Shown: piece by piece, positions 58,901 through 64,000 of the stretch
How positions within the stretch are numbered: position 1 is the stretch's first letter
Layout of the letters: each line of letters begins with the position of its first letter
Source: Gammaproteobacteria bacterium LSUCC0057
GTDB lineage: Bacteria; Pseudomonadota; Gammaproteobacteria; Pseudomonadales; Porticoccaceae
Reading direction: 5' to 3'
Assembly: GCA_004535795.1 (NCBI GenBank)
Contig: SPIA01000002.1
Coordinates: forward strand, 306,736 to 370,735
DNA: 64,000 nt
The notes under the pieces: generated by a model
Databases searched by the model: none
The model's input: the letters and a program-made list of their open reading frames with translations, nothing else
What the model was told of the DNA's origin: nothing
Made by a program: the position numbers and the translations under genes

Positions 58901-61900
58901 ATTTCTCCATGCATAGCAACATTGCCTGTTCCTGTACTGATAGTCAGACCATGCCCTGCCAAATCACCGTTAGAATCCAGCGACGAATCAAACTCAACAT
59001 CCCCCACCGTCGATCCTGTTGAGATCGTACGATCGCCGCTGAGAACTACCGCAGTTTTTATATTGATGTAACCGCCCAGGCCCGTATCAGAGGTGCCCAC
59101 TGCGCTGCCGCCGGCGGTGGTTAGATTACCGTTAAATATAATGTCGTCACCGTCTGCACCATCACCAACTGCCTCGATGACAATTACCCCAGCATTACCG
59201 CCATTTCGGTTCGCAGGGATATCGGCTGATGAGTTAACCACCGCCGAGCCGCCAGAGGCTATGATATTCCCCACGCTCAAAGCACCATCCAGTGCCGTCA
59301 AAAAAACGTCCGCAGCATTGGCACCAACACCGTTTAAATTGTCGGATCCCGCGGTTGTTATGTTATTAACCAGCATACCGTTGCCGGCTGTCAGCCGCAC
59401 CCGGCCGGAGGTGGTGCCGGTACTGGCTAGCGATGAAGTGACAATATCTGCATCGGCTGCTGAAGTGATAGCGCCAGTCGTTGTGGTGAAGTCGATATTT
59501 CCGCCTTCTGTGCGAATGTCGTCGTTTATAACAATATTGCTGCCGGTCAGCGCTACAGTACCGCTGCCGTAAATTTCAAAACGCGCCTTGCCGTTGATCA
59601 CTGCGATCTCATCTGTGGAATCGCCATTGCCGGCCAGGGTCAAAGTGCCGGTGTCGCTGTTACCTAATGTGATATTACCCTGCGCTGTGAGTGATTCGAC
59701 GGTTAAATCACCATCGACATCGGCCAACGCAATAGAGCCGCCGCCGTCGGTAGCGGCGATCAAAGTCACCGCCGCCAAACTCCCAGAGCTGAGAATAGAG
59801 GCGTTACTGTCTTCGGCGGTGGATAAAGTCACCAGGCCTTTACCCACGCCGGCAGCGCTAATGTTGCCTAATTTCAGTTCACGGTTGTTGGCCAAGGCGA
59901 TGTCGCCATCACCGGTGGTGGCACTGATAGTGCCAATAAAGCCGTTGAGCGCCGAGTCTAGGGTAATATCACCGCTGACTGTGGAGACCGCAACCGCACC
60001 ACCTAAACGCAACGCGGAACCCGCCCCTTGCGAAACCCCCGTGCCGGCGTCGAGGGTTAAGCCGCCATCAAAGGAACTGATGGATTTATTTTCATCCAGG
60101 GTGATACTACCTGCTGCTTGCAGCGTCAGGGTTGAGGCGCTGCCCCACGAGATCGAGTCGGCGACCGTTATATCGCCAGCCTGAGAACCTGACGAGCCGG
60201 TTGAAACGGTGACATCCGCGCCTGTCAGCGCGTTTTGTAAAGTGGTCACATTCAACACCGAGTCATTGCCGGCGGCGTCAAACCCACCGGCGATGTTGGC
60301 ATCGGTACTAGCACTGATGGTCAAATTGAATGGGTCTAGCAGCAGTGAACCAATGGCGCCTTGCGCCGCGGTCAGGTCGACGCTGCCGACAAAAGCGAGA
60401 CGGCCCTTGCCGGAGACCTCGGCAAAACCGCCGTCGCCGCCGAGTGCGCCACCGGTAGCCACGATATGGCCGGCGAATACGGTATCGCCATCGGCCCAGA
60501 CAATCACCTCACCACCGTCACCGCGCTCAGTGGCGCTGGCGCTGATAGCGGTCTCGGCACTGAGGGTGGTGCGCTGTGCGTTAGCTATGGTGTTATCTTG
60601 ACCTTTATAGCCACCGCCAATTTTTATATTACCACCAGCGCTAGGGCCGTCGGCAGTGAGCGAATTGTGCTCAGAAAACTCTAAATCGTCAGCGGTGATG
60701 GCAATCTCACCGCCGTCGCCATTAGTTGCATCGGCGCGCAGCGCCGACTGGCTGACCACGATAGTGGTAGGCGCCGGCAGTGGCGCCGGAGTAGGCGAAG
60801 GCGGCTGTTGCGGTTGTTCGGGGGCACGGCTTGGTGCCGTGAGCGAAATGCGGCCGGCCGCCAGCGCACCACTGCTATCGAGCAGGCTGTCGGCAATGGT
60901 CTGCTCGGCAGCTATAATTTCGATGCTGCCGCCGCTGACGACACCACTGGCATCGATATGTGCCTGGGTAATACGCACATTTTCAGCCTGCACGACGAAT
61001 TTGCCGGCGCTCTCGTCGCGCTGCGCGGGCTGTTGGGTATCGGCCTCTGGGGCAGAGGCAGTCTGACTAATATCAACGCGCGCCTGACTCTCTATGTTGA
61101 CCTGAGGGGCTTGCAGCCTCACTTCGCCACCCGCACTACCGCCAGAGGCGTCAATCAGGCTGCCGGCTGCCAGTGTAATTTGCGCCGCGGTCAACTCTAC
61201 GCTACCGCCGACCCCGTCGGCCGCCGAGGCATCAATAATATGGCTGTTGGCGATAGCTCCATGGCCGCCTGACAAGCGGATAGTACCGCCGTCGCCGGTG
61301 CCTATGCCGCGCGCCTGGATGATGCCGGTATTGTTAATCGCCAGGCTCGCCAGCTGGTCGGCAGCCTCGACGGTCATAACAATATTACCGCCGTCGGCCT
61401 GAATAATGCCGCCGTTATTGATATAGGCGTCTACCACCGGGCCCTCGACCTCAATCGCCACCGGGCCACCCAAGTCGAGACGAACGCGCTGGCCGGCGCC
61501 CAACAGGATGTCGCCACCCTCAGCATTGAGGCGGCCGACATTTTCCATCTTGGCGGCAATCATCACCACAAAACCGCCGGGGCGAGCGACTACGTTACCC
61601 TGGTTGACAATGACTCCCGCGGAATTACCGGTGAAGGTGTAGTTGCCGGCCATGAAGTCTTCGTTAGAGATGTTCAGGGTCGAGGCCACCAGCCCGGCAA
61701 CATCGACTACCGAGCGCTCTCCAAACACGATGCCGTTGGGGTTGACCAAAAATACTCGGCCATTGGCGACCAGCGAACCACGAATTTGCGAGGGATCACC
61801 GCCGAGTACGCGGTTCAGCGCCACCGAGCTGCTGGACGGCTGCAGGTACTCGACACGGTTGCCCTCACCGATGTTGTAACCCTGCCAGTCGATCGCCACC

Positions 61901-62178
61901 CGATCGCTGCTCTGGCGAACAATCATGCTATTGCTGTCGCTCTCGATAGTGGCGCTACCGGCCGCCACCTGCCCACCCTGGGGCAGGTCGGCAAAAGCGA
62001 TACCGCCCACCAGCAGCCAGCCGGCGCCGGCAAACAGCTGCCCCAGCGTGGTCAGCTTGGCGCTGCCGCGGCTGTTTGTTTTTGTTTTGCCCTTGGTGAT
62101 CTCAGAAACCGCCTGCCACACCTGCAAGGCCACATTCCAGACAACGCGATAAACATGATTGAGAGAGCTACGTTTCAT
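46966..62178 (-). CDS. Giant two-partner-secretion exoprotein (TpsA, filamentous hemagglutinin/adhesin type)
   Basis: This 5070-residue protein is uninterrupted. Residues 1-63 form an extended signal peptide (ESPR, HVYRVVWNVALQVWQAVSE, then LLVGGIAFA). The TPS secretion domain follows (about 64-320), with the NPNG motif at 146-149 and GERSVVDVAGLVAS. About 3600 residues of beta-helix-forming repeats come next, with a recurring N-x-I-x-x-LG ... GLxLxG pattern. A C-terminal array begins with an MBG-like unit (SQYGDSPD), then ten YDG-type repeats (about 3990-4850, each with VYDG or a variant and GNLVxGxxL / ADKNV), then another MBG unit (RLYGTADPVFTFT). It ends LLVDGGINMDEQ with no cell-wall or cysteine-hook anchor. 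The likely role is adhesion or biofilm. Its transporter gene lies 33 bases upstream. Confidence 0.92.
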   Translation of the reverse strand: MKRSSLNHVYRVVWNVALQVWQAVSEITKGKTKTNSRGSAKLTTLGQLFAGAGWLLVGGIAFADLPQGGQVAAGSATIESDSNSMIVRQSSDRVAIDWQGYNIGEGNRVEYLQPSSSSVALNRVLGGDPSQIRGSLVANGRVFLVNPNGIVFGERSVVDVAGLVASTLNISNEDFMAGNYTFTGNSAGVIVNQGNVVARPGGFVVMIAAKMENVGRLNAEGGDILLGAGQRVRLDLGGPVAIEVEGPVVDAYINNGGIIQADGGNIVMTVEAADQLASLAINNTGIIQARGIGTGDGGTIRLSGGHGAIANSHIIDASAADGVGGSVELTAAQITLAAGSLIDASGGSAGGEVRLQAPQVNIESQARVDISQTASAPEADTQQPAQRDESAGKFVVQAENVRITQAHIDASGVVSGGSIEIIAAEQTIADSLLDSSGALAAGRISLTAPSRAPEQPQQPPSPTPAPLPAPTTIVVSQSALRADATNGDGGEIAITADDLEFSEHNSLTADGPSAGGNIKIGGGYKGQDNTIANAQRTTLSAETAISASATERGDGGEVIVWADGDTVFAGHIVATGGALGGDGGFAEVSGKGRLAFVGSVDLTAAQGAIGSLLLDPFNLTISASTDANIAGGFDAAGNDSVLNVTTLQNALTGADVTVSTGSSGSQAGDITVADSISWGSASTLTLQAAGSITLDENKSISSFDGGLTLDAGTGVSQGAGSALRLGGAVAVSTVSGDITLDSALNGFIGTISATTGDGDIALANNRELKLGNISAAGVGKGLVTLSTAEDSNASILSSGSLAAVTLIAATDGGGSIALADVDGDLTVESLTAQGNITLGNSDTGTLTLAGNGDSTDEIAVINGKARFEIYGSGTVALTGSNIVINDDIRTEGGNIDFTTTTGAITSAADADIVTSSLASTGTTSGRVRLTAGNGMLVNNITTAGSDNLNGVGANAADVFLTALDGALSVGNIIASGGSAVVNSSADIPANRNGGNAGVIVIEAVGDGADGDDIIFNGNLTTAGGSAVGTSDTGLGGYINIKTAVVLSGDRTISTGSTVGDVEFDSSLDSNGDLAGHGLTISTGTGNVAMHGEIGGVEALDFLNITANSYIHLDESVTLSDSKSGNSKEGLTLSADSVYLGDPSDTGTVTIDTSGGNSTVDINADSTILRESAVFVRGSGGIDFSSDVYSEAAEQNNLTFNGVNGGSVSIGDSLGSSSGRLGDILFSTGTDIIIPDNIYGGSFIALNNTGLIKLASTTGASQDFNRVGGYQLATTGTDSAGDEDIRIYSSINLSADTAPMSISATNGTLTVSSTGASNQRTLNLNNGDATFFADGQLNFNHADLSTGGGDVSLTGSGVYQYGDRYGASEIDAGSGKIRVDGNDGAINLLGTMVTTDADSAGTDAVVIQDAASVQVSRITAASGTLRFGEMIGDVADVVGDIVQSDISYITDIIDIKTLEAFAGGNISITSSANIIDTLGDFSLGGSLAVHAIGRAAGMALIGDITATDVSIRTGNGSLELGSFDITSTAGNIWLQGSGINQASDSVIDSQGTVTVYGNDYRTASPNAYNYSTWINSYRSVDLQGQILAASTDDNSVTFANINSLVLPQMEIGSSGARGGLRIGVDNWNYINGAITQSAATDRALLVSQVSGYTNDAITLDNALNEIDRLGSFQRGGDLTIVDSKDNLTFAGSSWYHFGNSTSDSNVTISTVGLMALGAYDIRGAAVSLEAGSSLAADVAAITSSSGSYLSAGGGVGNLTLNANGSNIVLSGQLDQSDHYQHSSYESFPGVYATNMVAGGEILVVNANDVTLANVYANRSDGKLVLGQSAQAITGTVTTTGEIDLFELSGYIVGESASLTMTNDYIRQLGDITAENGISITNNRTGLVVAGALVADNTDAGIAISTIASGVTLSRYSSGSAAAPVDTRLSSSIGSSMTSGLGGIDLVSYQDIRLNGDSTSTGGITLRADRLYNLADVTTFAETGKITLNGLLTAGDDGIGLNAGYSINQNKDLADGQGAGILATTGALYGMNAAGEAIQNATNFAARKEILLVGENEIAELGSFYLSSIAGDNSPGGDFKLKDVVGGLTLTGSITNEYQNIEITTAGDVLALGTQSITAGNLDLYGKDIKLTGRGITQDSASPGSLNVNGTTVNRGGTIELVGHDGTTETVDSDVLAAEGAGDIQFYGTLATKNDSSSAIIIRGAKDVVLPNIEIVHDGVIKGQLSLGTGSELDEIISGNITQGVGTSLQLADLKVAAGGSVVLANSGNSIEALVSGLAGNNEAIDFDLDLYDKEGGLRLENNVVSAGGVRIKTFVDPDNSSSIVLADNDILADGEVYLQGRGITQTENGDINAQSGQITLDGGGSILSLLGSVETTNAQADALVMQNASTVTLNTINVTEGTLVLGGAEDGLEITESVTQTSSSVVEAQTLAANVGVLTLNRDNKINQLGDITATDTVTIVDDGLAGSPSIDGPDISGLQLVGNFVAGGASQIESTDGSIRLGTSTVTVGETVDDVFTGEALTLEGVGISQTYQPSVDDETASASASFIKSGATTLRGGTGSILLGSAANDFTGQVTPTASGVQVFIRDANDLGLTSLASISDASPNDTSITAIAGKALSLSTGALVTDAGSVDLRSLDGDLATPGSITTDSGNVTLFASGTMALNNGVDSQSGNLSVTGDQITHNSGLLALATGGAGTIDVTATGSDGLFMSTNYKYQSDTGTVTINSAGASDLANIVTNGALVVRSSGAVTQSVSSSSLSAASLDVQATNNADITLDNANNNVATFAASSRNAADDATGSGVIRFTDKQDGLVIDGVATTASAVLTATAGAVTQTSAIDVGALALKGAGSFTLDDSANKLPLIASEATGAVSLSSSVATTIGEVNPTGITTGGANFSLTSTAVTISNAINTGAGLLSLTATAGGITQANGSADITAGNIKLSATGNISLLDSDNDFGALAAVTSAANATVTLVEDDGFDLTEVDGIAGIVTNAGEVSITSSSVGLSTVTAVKTNSAGGVGADITLDGAVLVKQNSSFDAGSSAGDVLFKNSVDSTSEAGPYGLTIYSGAETRFDADVGATTALDYLTTDAAGTVQMAAITVTTANAQTYQDAVVLGGDVMLSSTADTILLNGGVDGDTVDVSSVATGAERSLTINAATAVNFSAAVGSAPVNDKHKLGTLTINAAGLSQSAAGVIQVAALAIDATGDVALTELGNDVDQLAAQITSTTDNQYSLTYSDADGVEIARIGSVAGLSDVEEGEAAGSNFTLNVGGLLSQQNDALIELDGNLTIDASRATQLGDVNFNNTAVGGTELDSSLIAGDFTLSSNGDVSQTVVAGDDNDAYLQVGGELTINGGTLQEGDSLSNLLGGGATGGTRQDNEIRLNGVITLSMADGKLIGTNGSQTQEVTGADLDDVRVLSLSGGKSITFGGTGGDVITLGTAANAVKGKLKITTAGSFADSGSSLQTGIRQTNQLSLADAYFEVQSSSLNTTPNLATGVGVINLSDSANSFTGTVGARARDMDIVLTSSSDLALGNITGAKVVLDAATNAITQSGIVSATDLLLNSAGAVTLTGDNRVGSLAAGSVAGLNFTNAQTLVVGSIDGSDGITSSAAVTLTADDITLDQAITAAGQALTLQTRSAATAINVGIATEAADDFDLEASELAQLTDGFSSITIGNSEAGTIAVAAATFADKLELVSGAGGINISGELSTGSNDLILDTTGAVTQSAAISAAGLGIVNASEVTLSNTLNDVTTLAADNLTGDLTFVDANTLVIGSVNPTGISCTAGSTCAVDISTLSGDLSVNEDIIASTVVLNAGDATAAGTATGGNITVAEGKSITATSALLYTGSIAGSTNVAALIGAGSGNFRYNGDETTVYSGAAALADIGSYAIYREQPILAVTPGTATSQYGDSPDVAAVTGSYSGYVNGDTQVHAAISGTATFSTDATATSDAGNYNIAYVDGLLSAIGYGFADATSSTTEYTVAKRVISLDGSRVYDGGITANATVLTTLGNLVEGQTLTLTGTGTLTDKNVAADKTVTLGSLVLGDAASGAGLASNYTLEGGSHTLTVTQREISASGITAQSKGYDGNTSATLVTGGAGFAGLIEGDDVAVSGAGTFADKNVGSGISVTVSVLSLMGDDADNYNLTGSTDTLSADITRREVTLSAVREYDGTVVLSGADVTFGNLVDGETLNYSGAIASNANVAVADNYIAEITLADGDGATASSGGLASNYALPTVLNATTAPVVISAKALTASLAAQSKVYDGNSLALINTADYGLSGFVSGEGATITETEGLFNSKDVTAANTVTVALGAGDFDALDGTDLRNYLLPTQVINSASTITPKSLTLTLNGLSKVYDGNASYALAAEDYALSGFVLSEGASLSGATALFNAANVWEANTASLEVTAANFVADTASGTELSNYSLPSMAQLATDGSYTITAKTVGLAASKVYDGTIDLTGAVVVTTGIAGETLNYSGAEASDANVATADKYITAITLADGSGDARNYQLPTLNASNAAVTINPYVVSATGSRFYNGTAQAAAADLTLGSLVGAQTLGLTGAGSLADKHVGDDKAVDASGLMLADGDNGGLASNYTLAGGSHTLSVTPASLVITSSDVVKTYDATTSAAGSALVDASSGTQLFADDSLSGGSFAFDTKHVSRGADLAVLSNKTVTVNGVTVSDGNSGNNYTVSYSDNTTSTINPALVTVVGLVAQDKVYDGTNRADLTAASAALTGLFDGDEVTPSRATGTFADKNVSYADDDINGAIVAKLVTADTIYLEGADAANYNMVPVTGLSAKITPLGIIPAVTAEDRVYDGSTTATVAASLELPVVGDDVEITYSSANFVDASVGLNKFVLAEGIAMVGGADRGNYTLLSSSASDYADITPRELTISADDQSRLYGTADPVFTFTQIGLAEGDAITVNFDTARGPGLAVGDYAIQPYGFESQNYRVTYLPGTLTITAAGAPLDYAIERTQATGPAPSSNQPNANGGTNTPLSDSFIGGQFRAERRSVDALQLINISPSALDMDAVATTEQALDMAVAQLVTSVRHSEQTKVLLVDGGINMDEQ

Positions 62179-62211
62179 TTTTTATTAACCGTTCTGTAAA
62201 TCAATAGGGGA

Positions 62212-64000
62212 TTAAAAACTGGAGCTGAGCGAGAACCACAGCCGCGGCGAGGACATGTCGGGCTCGGCCAGCGAGTCTCCGCCCTTACCTATCCACGCCG
62301 CCACCAGGTCCATATTGGCACCGAGCCGGGCGAAGCGGAGACCCAAGCCGTAGCCGGAGAGGTCGCGACTTTCGCTCAGATCGGCGGTGGTGACGCGGTC
62401 GGCGCGCGCGGCGTCAAAGAACAGATAGGGTGTGGCGTCGTACTGAGGCAGGTGATAACTCAGCTCACCCTGAAACACCTCGCCGCGGTACCCGCTAAAC
62501 TCGCCCGGCGGGTAGGCGCGAACAGCGTAAATGCCGCCGAGTGAGATGAAGTGTGAGCTGTCGATATCGTCATCGGCCTGCTGCAGCGACAACCTAGCCA
62601 CGGCGCTGAGCTGACTGTTAAAGCGCTGCTCGCGAGCGATGCGCACATTGAACACGGCATAGTCGTCGTCGGAGCGGCTGGCGCGGTTATCGTCGACCAC
62701 CTCGTTGTACTGCGCAGAGAACGCTCCATAGGTGACGGCACTGCCGCCAAAACCGTCGCGCCAATCAAAATTCACGCTCAGCGGCAGCGATTCAATGGTG
62801 TACTCTTCTGTCGAAGCGGCCAGCGTGTTGACATAGTTACTCCACTCCAACCCGCCCGAAAGGGTAATGTTGCGCAGCTGCGAGCGCACCAGCGGGTAGT
62901 TTAACGAGGCGCTGAAGCGCTCAGTTTCCCCATCGGCAAGGCCGGCAAACTCGCCACTGCCCAATTCATAACGGCTAAACAAGTAGTTGGTTTGCAACCG
63001 CAGCCCCTTCGGATTGAGAGGCAAACTGTAGCCGAGCGAAGCCAACCAGGTATTTTCGTCGGTGACTAAGCCGGTAAAGCTGAACAGGTCGCCAAAGAGA
63101 AAATTGCGCGACTTAAAAAAATCTAAACGGGCGCGGTTGCGGCCCGAGGCCTCGCTACCAAAATTGTCGACAGCAGCGAAGACCTTGGTGGCATCGTCTT
63201 CGATCATGCGTACTTCAAGATCGCCAGCTCCGCGCAGAGCACCCGGCCGCACCACTGGCACCGCGGTATACCCGGGGATGTCGTCGAGAATCAGCGCGAT
63301 GCGCTCAATTTTCTTCGCCTCAATCACCTCGCCGCTGCTGAGCTCACCAAGAAACGCCTGCGCCTCGGGGTTGGCGGTGCGCTGCTGGTCGGTCTGCGCA
63401 TAGTCTGTCTCAAGCTGCTGCATGCGGCCATCAAAGAGGTTGTCGATCGACCTCACCACCTCCTGGAGCTCCTCCTCCTTAAAGTGGCGTGACAGCGTGC
63501 CCAAGCTCTCTTGCAACACCTGGTTGCGCAGCGCCTGCAGCGCCATCGCCGGCGAGGCGGCCGGAGCATCGACAGCGCTGATCTCACCGTAGCGCCCCTC
63601 GAGAATCTCGAACTCCACCTTGCCGTTCTGAACATCTTGTGCCGGCAGGTAAGCGCGTGCAAACGGGTAACCGGCATCGCGATAGAACTGGCTGAGGGTA
63701 TTGGCAATCTCTTCTAAAATAGAAAAATCGACCATGGTGCCGGTGCGATCGGCCACCAGCGCGCCGAGCTGTTCTGCACTGAACAAAGTGTTGCCGCTAA
63801 TCTCAATAGCGCGCAGCTCAAAGGTGGCGCCACCCGGCGCCGCGCGCAACAGCGGCCCGCCATTGACACGGAAATTGGGGCTCACCGCCGGCGCGGAGAG
63901 TGTCGGCGCGGTCTGTGGTAGGCGCACCGAGGGGTCCAAGGTCTGCGCTGACAGCGCTGTGCTCAACAGTGTAGCCGCCATGCCTAACGGCAGAATCCTT
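62212..64000 (-). CDS. TpsB outer-membrane transporter (ShlB/FhaC/HecB family), 5' end cut by window edge
   Basis: This Omp85-superfamily pore secretes the adjacent TpsA. An N-terminal linker is followed by POTRA domains (FELRAIEISGNTLFSAEQLGALV, YRDAGYPFARAYLPAQDVQNGKVEFEILEGRYGEI; the second near VIEAKKIERIALILDDIPGY) and a 16-strand barrel with the loop-6 motif AVRAYPPGEFSGYRGE (usually VRGY/F) and terminal Phe (SLSSSF). An ATG at 63981 gives 589 residues. However, the in-frame bases before it read RILPLG, making a natural signal peptide (RILPLGMAATLLSTALSAQ), so the true start probably lies beyond the right edge. It leads the tpsB-tpsA-small-ORF operon. Confidence 0.93.
   Translation of the reverse strand, partial: RILPLGMAATLLSTALSAQTLDPSVRLPQTAPTLSAPAVSPNFRVNGGPLLRAAPGGATFELRAIEISGNTLFSAEQLGALVADRTGTMVDFSILEEIANTLSQFYRDAGYPFARAYLPAQDVQNGKVEFEILEGRYGEISAVDAPAASPAMALQALRNQVLQESLGTLSRHFKEEELQEVVRSIDNLFDGRMQQLETDYAQTDQQRTANPEAQAFLGELSSGEVIEAKKIERIALILDDIPGYTAVPVVRPGALRGAGDLEVRMIEDDATKVFAAVDNFGSEASGRNRARLDFFKSRNFLFGDLFSFTGLVTDENTWLASLGYSLPLNPKGLRLQTNYLFSRYELGSGEFAGLADGETERFSASLNYPLVRSQLRNITLSGGLEWSNYVNTLAASTEEYTIESLPLSVNFDWRDGFGGSAVTYGAFSAQYNEVVDDNRASRSDDDYAVFNVRIAREQRFNSQLSAVARLSLQQADDDIDSSHFISLGGIYAVRAYPPGEFSGYRGEVFQGELSYHLPQYDATPYLFFDAARADRVTTADLSESRDLSGYGLGLRFARLGANMDLVAAWIGKGGDSLAEPDMSSPRLWFSLSSSF

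Overview
The window reads as chromosomal DNA of a free-living, aerobic, Gram-negative gammaproteobacterium. Three blocks keep the gene order known from Pseudomonas and its relatives: dsbA / cytochrome c4 / engB / polA / znuA-zur-znuCB; coxB-coxA-ctaG-coxC with DUF2909, SURF1, cyoE and sco; and tsaC / dprA / def-fmt-rsmB-trkA-trkH with hemF-aroE. A FabY-type ketosynthase and a spermidine route through carboxyspermidine point the same way, perhaps to a marine member of the Cellvibrionales/OMG group. That placement is inference. No tRNA, rRNA, CRISPR array, insertion sequence or prophage was found. Most of the window is dense housekeeping sequence with short gaps.

Layout. 1-4.3 kb: polyamine genes (carboxyspermidine dehydrogenase, cut by the left edge, and speA with an overlapping leader ORF), then an unknown membrane-anchored protein. 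4.3-9.6 kb: fabY, a divergent AraC/DJ-1 regulator, and a serC-serA serine operon whose SerC is the alphaproteobacterial/Methanosarcina type. 9.7-18.6 kb: dsbA, cytochrome c4, engB, a repeated non-coding array, polA and the zinc uptake locus. 18.6-26.3 kb: the aa3-type cytochrome oxidase cluster with its assembly factors but no ctaA. 26.4-36.7 kb: yheV, gamma-carbonic anhydrase, aroE-hemF, tsaC, dprA, def-fmt-rsmB, trkA-trkH. 36.7-46.1 kb: a RimB-RimK fusion, an orphan TRAP binding protein, uvrD, an MsrA-thioredoxin-MsrB fusion, an MscS channel, a pterin dehydratase and a DUF3604 protein. 46.1-64 kb: an accessory region with a decayed glycosyltransferase fragment, a small unknown gene, a 5070-residue two-partner-secretion exoprotein and its outer-membrane transporter (cut by the right edge).

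The best candidate for something undescribed lies at 12.1-12.6 kb, between polA and engB. This is the locus that holds Spot 42 in E. coli and ErsA in Pseudomonas. Here there are three tandem units, each with a C-rich TTCTCCC segment and a strong intrinsic terminator reading in the polA direction. The unit nearest polA follows a promoter that looks sigma-E/AlgU dependent. This suggests a triplicated regulatory sRNA family. Second in interest is the tpsB-tpsA-small-ORF operon, whose third gene encodes a 114-residue protein I do not recognise.

Working together: the Cox operon needs SCO, CtaG and SURF1 for copper and heme insertion and CyoE for heme O. HemF supplies protoheme, cytochrome c4 is a likely electron donor, and DsbA and the exported Msr fusion maintain periplasmic thiols and methionines. 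Zur should repress znuA and znuCB when zinc is sufficient.
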